A DNA stretch of 5,383 nucleotides from Armatimonadota bacterium (GTDB lineage Bacteria; Armatimonadota; SYMT01): NCBI GenBank assembly GCA_020696885.1, contig JAJFMS010000963.1, forward strand, positions 1-5,383, written 5' to 3'. The position numbers and the translations under genes are program-made. Below are positions 1 to 5,383 of the stretch, in pieces. Positions within the stretch are counted from its first letter, which is position 1. Each line of letters starts with the position of its first letter. The notes beneath the pieces are model-generated. The model was not told the origin of the DNA, did no database searches, and saw only the letters and a list, made by a program, of their open reading frames with translations.

Positions 1-1011
1 CGGCTGTAGGAAATCACGGACGGTATAGTAGACCAGCGCCGGCCACTGGACCAGCAGAGCGCTGGCCCCGCTAATCCCCGCCAGCGTGAAGAGGCCCTTC
101 TTACTCAGGACGTTCGTGCGGATCCACTGGATGGACGGCTGGATGGCGTCCCACGGGTTGCGCCATGGCTGCTGCACCACCCGCACTGGGAAATCGTGGT
201 AATTCGTCGCCTCCGCGGTCTCCGGATCCAGCCGGGAAACGCGGATGACGCAGTTCGTCTCGGCCTGAGCGTCCGGCGGGGTGCCGATCTTCGTTCGCTT
301 CAGGGGGTAGATTTCGAGCGGGATCTCTACCGCCGGCCTCTGGACCTCCACTGGCCCCGACTGGGTCTCTAGCGGCGCGTCGGAGATCACCTCCTTCATC
401 GCGGGGACATAGGAGCCGGAGGCGCGCTTATGCTCCGCCACCGCACCGGTCCAGGGACGCAGGCAAACTACCCAGGAGGCGATGTCATAGTGCCACTGCG
501 TGTTCTGATCGAGGATCTCGATCTTGCAGTAGAGCCAGTCGCTGCTCTCGTTGGTCAGGAGAATCCGGCCGTTCGTCCCCTTGCTGGAGGGACGGACTAC
601 AATCTCGGCGGCCGCCTTCTCTGAACGATCCGAGGTGATGGTCTGGGTGACTGCCTGGTTAACGGTTTGGAACGCCGCGTCCCATACGCCAACAGCCGGC
701 ACCACCATCAATCCGGGGATGTTGAGCTCCAGCCCGTCGCTCGCCAGCCGCGCTCTGAGGGCGAAGGGGTGAAACCCCGGCTCGCCGTTGCTGGGAGGCT
801 TCAGGCGCAGGTAGAGCGACTGCTCCACCCTTGGATCCAGGTCGACCGTAGCCGCAACGGCCGTCGGCCCCGTGTCTTTCGGCTGCCGGACGCTAAGCTC
901 GAACCGCTCCACGTGCCCGAAGCAGTTGAAGAGCTTTAATACGCCCTTCTCTTCTTTTCCCGCCTCCACCGTTACGGCGCGGGGGAACTCGATGGGATTG
1001 CGACTCGACAT
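1..1011 (-). CDS. Membrane-anchored Ig-like (NEW3/COG1470-like) domain protein, C-terminus outside window
   Basis: An unbroken minus-strand frame of 337 codons runs from ATG at 1011-1009 to the left edge, so the C-terminus is missing. Residues about 11-100 look like an Ig-like beta-sandwich of the NEW3/COG1470 type. They contain VTVEAG, then a LDP...SLYLRLKPP strand pair, then GEPGFHPFALRARLAS, which resembles the 'pp....G.hpf.v.v' ending of such domains. Residues about 135-280 look like a second sandwich (GRILLTNESSDWL, later VEIPLEIYPLKRTKIGTPP). A hydrophobic stretch at about 306-330, preceded by KK at 304-305, could be one transmembrane helix. With no signal peptide, the positive-inside rule would place the N-terminal domains in the cytoplasm. 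Family knowledge suggests a structural or binding role; no enzymatic motif is visible. The start gives a sensible N-terminus (MSSRNPIEF), but no clear Shine-Dalgarno precedes it and the frame stays open upstream, so the start is moderately sure. It is divergent from the TPR gene. The domain call is by eye and the function is unknown. Confidence 0.75.
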   Translation of the reverse strand, partial: MSSRNPIEFPRAVTVEAGKEEKGVLKLFNCFGHVERFELSVRQPKDTGPTAVAATVDLDPRVEQSLYLRLKPPSNGEPGFHPFALRARLASDGLELNIPGLMVVPAVGVWDAAFQTVNQAVTQTITSDRSEKAAAEIVVRPSSKGTNGRILLTNESSDWLYCKIEILDQNTQWHYDIASWVVCLRPWTGAVAEHKRASGSYVPAMKEVISDAPLETQSGPVEVQRPAVEIPLEIYPLKRTKIGTPPDAQAETNCVIRVSRLDPETAEATNYHDFPVRVVQQPWRNPWDAIQPSIQWIRTNVLSKKGLFTLAGISGASALLVQWPALVYYTVRDFLQP

Positions 1012-1293
1012 GGCCGGTTGCCGACAGAACGGAAGCGAGAAGGTTCGAGGGACAAGAAAGCGAGGGCAGCACGGCTGCCTATCAAGCTGTTCGACGGCGC
1101 TGGGCGCGCATCCTGCTCCCATGACGCTGGAACCGGACGCAGGTTGCTTTGTAGCCTGATCCACGGCAGCGGCTTGGCGCCTGGCAGGAAGCAGCACGAG
1201 GATCGGCGAATACTCGCTCGTGAAGGCGGAGTAGGAAGCTGCCCGCCTGAGCGGCGCGGGCTGGGTTTTTGGAAGTGGAAGCAGGGAGCGCAC
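1012..1293. other. Divergent intergenic region between the Ig-like and TPR genes
   Basis: These 282 bases must hold the start signals for both flanking genes. Scanning both strands for TTGACA/TATAAT-like pairs with 16-18 base spacing gave no convincing promoter. TTGCTT at 1144 and TTGGCG at 1174 have no acceptable -10 partner. A small perfect inverted repeat, GGCAG-CACGG-CTGCC (1065-1079), is present, but such short GC hairpins are expected by chance here. The TPR reading frame is open through most of the region, without a signal peptide or good ribosome binding site, so it is treated as non-coding. Confidence 0.5.
1283..1288 (+). promoter_or_regulatory. Ribosome binding site that fixes the TPR gene start
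   Basis: AGGGAG lies five bases before ATG 1294-1296, a good Shine-Dalgarno match at normal spacing. It favours this ATG over the TTG at 1018, which would add 92 residues. The ATG also places a signal peptide exactly at the N-terminus. Confidence 0.75.
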
Positions 1294-2364
1294 ATGCCGC
1301 AGCACGGACCCTTTTGCCGGGTGCTGGCGCTGGCCGTCCTCTGGCTCGCCGGCTCGCCGGCGATGGCGCCGGCAGCCCCCCAGCCCGATCTCCTGGCGGC
1401 GGCCGACACTGCCTATCGAAAGAACCGGTTCGACGAGGCGGAACGACACTATCGCAGCGTGCTGGAGCGTGACAAAGGTAACGCCGCCGCCCACGCTGGG
1501 CTCGGCTTGACTCTCCTCATTCGCTCCGCGGAAGCAGAGGCGGCGGCGGAGCTGCGGCTGGCCCTGAGGCTGGATCCGGCTTCCGCGCCGGCACACCGGG
1601 GGTTGGGCCTCCTCGCCGTGCGGCAGAACCGGCTCGACGAGGCAGAGCGCGAGTACCGCAAGGCGATCCTGCACAAACCCAAGGACGGTTACGCGCACCA
1701 CGCCCTGGCCAACCTCTTCGTCTCCCAGAACCGGCTGGAGGACGGGGAGAAAGAGTACCGGCGCGCCGTGGAGCTGCTTGGGGATGAGGATCCGGTTCCC
1801 CACTACAGCCTGGGCAACTTGCTCCGAGGCCTCGGCCGGTTGGACGAGGCGCGCCGCGCCTATCAGGCGGCGCTCAAGACGGATGCAGCGTTCGCCCGAG
1901 CGCACCACGGCCTGGGAAACGTGGCCGGCGATGAGGAGCGCTATGCAGACGCCGTTCGGGAGTACGAAGCGGCGATCCGGCTCGACAAGCGGCTGGTGGC
2001 GGCCCACATCGACCTGGGGAACGTGCATTACCTCCAGAAGCGGCTGCGGGACGCCGAGCGGGAGTATCGCACGGCCGCGGAGTTGGATGAGACAGACCCG
2101 TCGCCGCACTTCAACCTGGCCAACCTGCTGGCTTCGGACCGGCGGGAGGTGGAGGCGGAGCAGTCGTACCGCGTAGCGATCCGACTGGAACCGACAAACG
2201 GCGCCTTCCACAGTGCTCTGGCTCGCCTGTACGAACAGATGAAGCGTTACGCGGCCGCGGAGTTCGCATATTCCGCCGCACTCAAGATTCGGTTCGATGC
2301 CACGGACCAGGCCGGCCTGGTCCGGGCGCGACGGCTGAAAGCTGACGAGCCCTCCAATCCATGA
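1294..2364 (+). CDS. Exported tetratricopeptide (TPR) repeat protein, nine tandem repeats
   Basis: This 356-residue protein has a signal peptide at 1-30 (basic R9, hydrophobic VLALAVLWLAG, likely cleavage near AMA or APA at about 24-27; no lipobox cysteine). Nine contiguous 34-35 residue TPRs follow at 31-64, 65-98, 99-132, 133-167, 168-201, 202-235, 236-269, 270-303 and 304-338, then an 18-residue basic/acidic tail. Each repeat shows the helix-turn-helix pattern with L7-G/A8, A20, Y/F24 and A27 (for example RLDEAEREYRKAI). TPR superhelices act as protein-protein scaffolds, so this one probably binds a partner in the periplasm or outside the membrane; the partner cannot be read from sequence. 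Histidine occupies the usual Trp4 position in repeats 2-9, and Asn9 recurs in repeats 4-8. The gene stands alone: divergent from the Ig-like gene and convergent with the oxidoreductase. There is no extra catalytic domain. Start choice rests on the Shine-Dalgarno and signal peptide. The repeat call is very secure; the role is inference. Confidence 0.93.
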   Translation: MPQHGPFCRVLALAVLWLAGSPAMAPAAPQPDLLAAADTAYRKNRFDEAERHYRSVLERDKGNAAAHAGLGLTLLIRSAEAEAAAELRLALRLDPASAPAHRGLGLLAVRQNRLDEAEREYRKAILHKPKDGYAHHALANLFVSQNRLEDGEKEYRRAVELLGDEDPVPHYSLGNLLRGLGRLDEARRAYQAALKTDAAFARAHHGLGNVAGDEERYADAVREYEAAIRLDKRLVAAHIDLGNVHYLQKRLRDAEREYRTAAELDETDPSPHFNLANLLASDRREVEAEQSYRVAIRLEPTNGAFHSALARLYEQMKRYAAAEFAYSAALKIRFDATDQAGLVRARRLKADEPSNP

Positions 2365-2392
2365 GCGTCTGGCGGGCTACCCAGGCAGGCGA

Positions 2393-2415
2393 CTGCTGAT
2401 TGATCGGCGCAGCAG
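2393..2415. terminator. Weak candidate hairpin in the convergent gap
   Basis: CTGCTG (2393-2398) can pair with CAGCAG (2410-2415) around an 11-base loop, between the stop codons of the convergent TPR and oxidoreductase genes. The stem is only six pairs and no T-run follows on either strand, so it is a poor intrinsic terminator. Its position is the main argument for it. Confidence 0.2.
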
Positions 2416-2419
2416 CAAC

Positions 2420-3493
2420 TCAGCCGGCAGTGTCCTGGGCGACGGCGTCTGTCACCAGCTCCGCCGTGCCGGCCGCCAGTGTGATCCCTTCGCCTTCATG
2501 ACCACAGGCCAGGTAGAGCCCGGGTACCCGGGTGCGGCCGATGTAGGGCTCGCCGGAGGTCCAGGGCCGGTAACCCACGTCGCGCTGGGTCCACGGCACT
2601 TCACGCACCGCCGGCAGGTAGCGGGCGCCGCACTCCAGGATCGCCGCTCCGGCCGCCTCCACGTCTCCGGGCTCGAAGCCGGCGAAGTCCCGCGTGCCGC
2701 CGAAAACGCACTCCCCGCTCGGGTGCTGTTGGAACCCAAAGGTCACCGACGCCGGGTCCGCGCCCTGCTTGGCGAGGAGGTATTCACCGCTGAGCAACGG
2801 GCGGCTGGTGAGGACGCGGTCCGTAACCGTGCGCAGCAGCACGCCCCGGCGCGGCCGGATCTCGATCGGCAGCCCCGCTCCGGTGATCGCCGCTCCGGTG
2901 GTGATGAATCCTTCCACTATCACCCCGCTCGTCATCACGGCGCCGCTCCGGAGCGCGTCGTGCAGCCAGGCCCCGGCGAGGGCGCGCGGATCGACCTGCG
3001 CATCCAATGGACAGTAGCTGGCCGCGATGATGTGGGGGGAGAGTTCCGGCTCCAACCGCCGGGCGGTGTCGCCGTCTAGCAGCTCGATCGGGATGCCCGC
3101 GTCCATCTGCGCCTGGGCGTGCGCCCGCAGCGCTTCAGCTTCGGCCTCGGTCACGGCCAGCAGCAGGCTGCCGCTGTTCCGGTATCCCAACGCTTCCTCC
3201 TCCCCACGGGCAAACTCCGCCACCAGCTCCAGGCTGCGCCGGGTGAGCTCCAGCACCGGCCCCGGCCGCTTGGACTGGAGGAGGAGTTGTCCGCCGGAGA
3301 TCGAGGTGGTGCTCCGGGTGGGGTGGGAGAGCACGCGTACCCGCAGCCCGCGGCGCGCCAGGGCGGAGGCGCAGGCCGCGCCGACGGCGCCGGACCCGAT
3401 AACGAGCACTTCCGGGCGAGCCCGCCGGGCCGGCCTGGAATCCGACGCTCCGCGCGGGGCCGAGCGTGACTGACGATTGAGCTTCTTCGGCAT
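2420..3493 (-). CDS. DAO-family FAD-dependent oxidoreductase (opine/glycine oxidase-like), internally shortened
   Basis: This 357-residue protein belongs to the D-amino-acid/glycine/sarcosine/opine oxidase superfamily (DAO fold), whose members oxidise an amine C-N bond with FAD. Residues 1-26 are an Arg/Lys-rich, probably disordered extension. The Rossmann strand PEVLVIGSGAVG follows (GxGxxG at 33-38). Then come STTSISGGQL (61-70, the flavin-contacting 'TS..SGG' loop), the substrate domain (about 100-300), and the C-terminal FAD signature RPWTSGEPYIG (309-319) with GLYLACGHEGEGITLA (325-340). The middle and end resemble opine oxidase subunit B and HcnC. Two features are odd. First, the acidic residue expected at the end of the second beta-strand is serine (VRVLS, S56). 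Second, the stretch between VEGF (193-196) and LPIEIRPRRG (208-217) has 11 residues, where relatives have about 45 including the 'V.NAAG' FAD strand. Cofactor binding is therefore uncertain. The ATG at 3493 has only a weak GGGGAA (3502-3497, spacing 3); a GTG at 3409 is an alternative. No partner subunit is adjacent. The exact substrate cannot be assigned. Confidence 0.87.
   Translation of the reverse strand: MPKKLNRQSRSAPRGASDSRPARRARPEVLVIGSGAVGAACASALARRGLRVRVLSHPTRSTTSISGGQLLLQSKRPGPVLELTRRSLELVAEFARGEEEALGYRNSGSLLLAVTEAEAEALRAHAQAQMDAGIPIELLDGDTARRLEPELSPHIIAASYCPLDAQVDPRALAGAWLHDALRSGAVMTSGVIVEGFITTGAAITGAGLPIEIRPRRGVLLRTVTDRVLTSRPLLSGEYLLAKQGADPASVTFGFQQHPSGECVFGGTRDFAGFEPGDVEAAGAAILECGARYLPAVREVPWTQRDVGYRPWTSGEPYIGRTRVPGLYLACGHEGEGITLAAGTAELVTDAVAQDTAG
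2875..2905. repeat. Imperfect direct repeat inside the oxidoreductase gene at the shortened segment
   Basis: CCGCTCCGGTGAT (2875-2887) is repeated as CCGCTCCGGTGGTGAT (2890-2905), differing by a three-base insertion. A third partial copy, CCGCTCCGG, lies at 2943-2951. On the coding strand the pair encodes ITTGAAITGAG (residues 197-207), precisely where homologues carry a longer FAD-binding segment. This would fit slippage or a deletion between short repeats, but GC-rich repeats of this size also arise by chance. Confidence 0.5.
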
Positions 3494-3599
3494 GGGTTCC
3501 CCGTGTGCGCCTCGCTTCCGGTCCCGCGCGCCGGGGCGCGGATGGCGAATACATCGGTGCGGTTGTGGAGACGACCCCCTTGTTCCTGCTCTTGGCCCC

Positions 3600-3615
3600 G
3601 CGGGATCACGCCCGC
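3600..3615. promoter_or_regulatory. Small palindrome just upstream of the -35 element, possible operator
   Basis: GCGGG-ATCACG-CCCGC is a perfect five-base inverted repeat with a six-base centre, ending 12 bases before the -35 element at 3628. The placement suits a regulator site. However, the arms are pure G/C in a G/C-rich stretch, so chance occurrence is likely. Confidence 0.2.
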
Positions 3616-3627
3616 TGCGGCCGGGGT

Positions 3628-3656
3628 TTGACGGGTCCTCCGCTCCAATCTACAAC
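3628..3656 (+). promoter_or_regulatory. Sigma70-type promoter candidate for the propeller gene
   Basis: TTGACG (3628-3633; five of six consensus bases) is followed, after exactly 17 bases, by TACAAC (3651-3656; four of six, with A2 present but the final T missing). The expected transcription start is near 3663. That leaves about 36 bases to the leader ORF and about 105 to the propeller start. It is the best promoter-like pair I found in either intergenic region. Confidence 0.5.
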
Positions 3657-3680
3657 CTCGGCTGCTGTGCGTGAACTGGA

Positions 3681-3686
3681 AGGGAG
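3681..3686 (+). promoter_or_regulatory. Shine-Dalgarno-like AGGGAG ahead of the leader ORF
   Basis: AGGGAG is identical to the site used by the TPR gene. Here it lies 12 bases before ATG 3699, which is long spacing. It is 82 bases before the propeller start, too far to serve that ATG directly. Confidence 0.35.
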
Positions 3687-3698
3687 CCGACGTACTCA

Positions 3699-3764
3699 AT
3701 GCGGATGCATGTGCCTGCCGTCCGCGAAGCCAGCTACCCCATGGTCCCGAACCGCCCTGCGTGA
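3699..3764 (+). CDS. Possible 21-residue leader peptide
   Basis: ATG 3699-3701 opens a 21-codon frame (starting MRMHVPAVREASYP, ending NRPA) that stops at TGA 3762-3764, four bases before the propeller ATG at 3769. It lies between the promoter candidate and the main gene, with AGGGAG upstream. The propeller start has no Shine-Dalgarno of its own, so terminating ribosomes from this ORF could restart there (translational coupling). The peptide itself has no recognisable motif or run of a regulatory amino acid. It may be a chance ORF: short frames are common, the spacing to AGGGAG is long, and an alternative in-frame ATG for the main gene at 3709 lies inside it. Confidence 0.25.
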   Translation: MRMHVPAVREASYPMVPNRPA

Positions 3765-3768
3765 TCGA

Positions 3769-5383
3769 ATGAACAAAATCCTGAAGTTCGCCTCGTGGCA
3801 TTTTGCCGCTGTCCCCCTGGTACTCCTCGGCCTGGTCGGCGTTTCCGCCGCTCCGGGGGCCGGCTCACGCCCCCTGCCGCGTAAGGCGACTCCTCCGGCG
3901 CCTGTGGCGCGGGATGCTAAGGCGCTGCCGCGCAGCTTGAAGACGCCTCCGCTCAATTCCGTAAGCGGGCTCCGCAAGCACATTGCCAAGCTGAAGAAGT
4001 GGGGCAAGGACCACGGGGTGCGGGTGAAGACCGGCTACCTGGAGGCCTATCTCTACCGCCTGCGGCACCTGGCATACCCGAACGACCAGGTGGATTGGAA
4101 CCGGTACGTGGGTGCGGTATCCCAGCGGAATCAACTGCCCCCCGCAGCCCCTGGCCGCGCTCGCGGCGCCTCCGGCAACATTTCCGCCTCGGCTGCCGCC
4201 AACTGGCAGTTCGTGGGCCCCAACAGCCTCCAGGTGCCGTACCGGATTTACTACGGCCAGGGCACGATCAGCGGCCGCATCAACGACGTGGCCTACGATC
4301 CCAGTAGTCTCACCACTTACTGGGTGGCTACGGCCGGGGGCGGGGTCTGGAAGAGCACCAACAGCGGGCAGAGCTGGAGCTTCCTCTCGCAGGCGTGGCC
4401 GGCGCTGGAGACCAGCAGCATCGCCGTCCACCCGACAGATTCCAACATCGTGTACGCAGGCACCGGGGACTTCCACGGGGTCGGCGGCTTCTACGGCTTC
4501 GGGGTGATGAAGACCACGGACGGCGGCGCCACCTGGACCAACCTCGGCAGCGCGCAGTTCGGGAATATGTCCGTCAGCGACATCGTGATCGACCCGGAGA
4601 ATCCGCAGATCGTGACGGTGTCCACCGGCCGCGGCCGGGGTGGCTCGGGGCGGATCTGGCGCTCCATCGACGGGGGCTCGTCCTGGACGGCCACGAACTC
4701 GAACCTTCGCAACTGGACCGGGATCTCCGTCGGAGCGCTCAACGCTGGGAATCGCTACTACTGGGCGGCGGGTATCACCGCCTCGCTCTCCGAGATCTGG
4801 CGCTCGCCGGACCGCGGCGCCACCTGGACCAAGGTCACGATTCCGCTCAGCGCCACCGGCTCCGGCTACGAGGGGCTGGGTGTCGCGGCCTCAAAGGTCA
4901 GCCCGAATACCGCCTACGTGCTCTCGGGACCGGACCAGAGCATTCAGAAGACGGTGGACGGCGGAGGCATCTGGACCGACGTTACGGCCGGCTTTCCGAA
5001 CGACGACCAGACCGGCGATGCCTACAATTGGAGCCAGTCCTGGTATGACTGGCACATCAACACCTCCACCAACGGCACCCAGGACGTGGTGTACGTCGGC
5101 CTGATCGACATCGCGGTCTCGCCCAACGGCGGCGCCACCTGGCGCAGTGCCGGCTCCACCTATGCGGCGAACGCGCTGACGCATAACGACCAGCATTGTC
5201 TCGCGGTGAACCCCACGAACCCTAATGAAGTGCTGGTGGGCAATGACGGCGGCATCTTCCGCCTCACCTACAACCCGGGCGCCAATACGGTGGTGTTCAA
5301 CACCACGCTGAACGCGTCGCTGGGGATCAGCCAGTTCTACAAAGCCGATTACCACCCCACCGATCCCACGCGGATGATCGGCG
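3769..5383 (+). CDS. Secreted VPS10/sortilin-like BNR beta-propeller protein, C-terminus outside window
   Basis: The frame from ATG 3769 is open to the right edge (538 codons seen). Residues 1-28 form a signal peptide (NKILK, hydrophobic PLVLLGLVGVSA, cleavage near SA-AP at 27). Residues 29-145 are a basic, Pro/Ala-rich and partly helical pro-region. The propeller begins at NWQFVGPNS (145-153). Six Asp-boxes (S/T-x-D/N-x-G-x-x-W) lie at 196-203, 249-256, 299-306, 346-353, 395-402 and 451-458, 47-56 residues apart, or about one per blade. THNDQH (471-476), GNDGGIF (491-497) and LGISQFY (518-524) are typical late blocks of bacterial VPS10/BNR proteins. Such propellers are secreted or surface-bound. 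No sialidase Arg triad or FRIP motif is evident, so an adhesive or binding role is likelier than hydrolysis; a GH74-type glycosidase is not excluded. There is no good Shine-Dalgarno at 3769. An in-frame ATG at 3709 would add 20 residues before the signal peptide and is less likely. A C-terminal sorting or anchoring domain may lie beyond the window. Confidence 0.9.
   Translation, partial: MNKILKFASWHFAAVPLVLLGLVGVSAAPGAGSRPLPRKATPPAPVARDAKALPRSLKTPPLNSVSGLRKHIAKLKKWGKDHGVRVKTGYLEAYLYRLRHLAYPNDQVDWNRYVGAVSQRNQLPPAAPGRARGASGNISASAAANWQFVGPNSLQVPYRIYYGQGTISGRINDVAYDPSSLTTYWVATAGGGVWKSTNSGQSWSFLSQAWPALETSSIAVHPTDSNIVYAGTGDFHGVGGFYGFGVMKTTDGGATWTNLGSAQFGNMSVSDIVIDPENPQIVTVSTGRGRGGSGRIWRSIDGGSSWTATNSNLRNWTGISVGALNAGNRYYWAAGITASLSEIWRSPDRGATWTKVTIPLSATGSGYEGLGVAASKVSPNTAYVLSGPDQSIQKTVDGGGIWTDVTAGFPNDDQTGDAYNWSQSWYDWHINTSTNGTQDVVYVGLIDIAVSPNGGATWRSAGSTYAANALTHNDQHCLAVNPTNPNEVLVGNDGGIFRLTYNPGANTVVFNTTLNASLGISQFYKADYHPTDPTRMIG

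Larger units (their letters stand above)
3494..3768. other. Divergent intergenic region between oxidoreductase and propeller genes
   Basis: These 275 bases separate two divergent genes. On the plus strand they hold a palindrome, a promoter candidate, a Shine-Dalgarno and a short leader ORF, listed separately. On the minus strand I see no good promoter for the oxidoreductase. A six-pair GC hairpin (CCGCGC 3524-3529 with GCGCGG 3536-3541) lies in its presumed 5' leader but is unremarkable for this base composition. No tRNA-like or known riboswitch-like pattern was recognised. Confidence 0.5.

Noticed and set aside
1018..1293. 92-residue N-terminal extension of the TPR protein from a TTG at 1018
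   Set aside because: It has no ribosome binding site and a composition unlike a folded domain, and it would bury the clear signal peptide. ATG 1294 has AGGGAG at five-base spacing.
972..1409. 145-codon minus-strand open frame
   Set aside because: It overlaps the starts of both flanking genes, has low-complexity Arg/Ser/Pro composition and matches no family; it is a by-product of high G+C.
2498..3079. 193-codon plus-strand frame opposite the oxidoreductase
   Set aside because: It is antisense to conserved FAD signatures and shows no motif or ribosome binding site.
3524..3541. Six-pair GC hairpin as a terminator or riboswitch
   Set aside because: It has no T-run and no known aptamer pattern; such stems are common in sequence this G/C-rich.
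3151..3801. 216-codon minus-strand open frame across the oxidoreductase 5' end and the intergenic region
   Set aside because: It is out of frame with the well-supported DAO-family gene and also antisense to the propeller start; its Arg/Ser/Gly-rich product has no motif.
3865..4476. 203-codon minus-strand open frame opposite the propeller gene
   Set aside because: It lies wholly antisense to an open frame with signal peptide and Asp-boxes; the product is a compositional shadow.
4395..5104. Plus-strand frames of 154-217 codons inside the propeller gene
   Set aside because: They are alternative frames of the BNR coding sequence, Arg/Pro-rich and without recognisable domains.

Overview
The window is G+C-rich bacterial chromosomal DNA with third codon positions mostly G or C. 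It carries four protein-coding genes in alternating orientation (left, right, left, right). The genes suggest a free-living environmental bacterium that secretes or membrane-anchors large repeat proteins. VPS10/BNR-type propellers and NEW3-like Ig proteins of this style are known from Gemmatimonadota, Acidobacteriota, Armatimonadota and Chloroflexota-like lineages, but nothing here fixes the phylum. I see no RNA gene, insertion sequence, CRISPR array or phage gene.

Layout. (1) Positions 1-1011, minus strand: N-terminal 337 codons of a gene that continues past the left edge. It has two Ig-like beta-sandwich regions followed by one hydrophobic segment and no signal peptide. (2) 1012-1293: a divergent intergenic region with a clear ribosome binding site at its right end. 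(3) 1294-2364, plus strand: an exported 356-residue protein made almost entirely of nine tandem TPRs. (4) 2365-2419: a short convergent gap with a weak hairpin. (5) 2420-3493, minus strand: a DAO-family FAD-dependent amine/opine oxidoreductase that looks internally shortened and lacks one expected FAD-contacting acidic residue. (6) 3494-3768: a divergent intergenic region with a good sigma70-like promoter, a small palindrome just upstream of it, and a possible 21-codon leader ORF ending four bases before the next gene. (7) 3769-5383, plus strand: the first 538 codons of a secreted beta-propeller protein with six visible Asp-boxes (BNR repeats). It runs off the right edge.

How the genes work together. 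Because neighbours alternate strand, no two of these genes can share a simple operon, and I see no evidence that they form one pathway. Two products (TPR, BNR propeller) carry export signals and one (Ig-like) appears membrane-tethered, so the common theme is cell-envelope or extracytoplasmic protein interaction. The oxidoreductase is the only recognisable enzyme, and its integrity is doubtful. The most checkable oddities are the shortened FAD domain and the leader-ORF/promoter arrangement ahead of the propeller gene. I did not find convincing evidence of a new multi-gene system.
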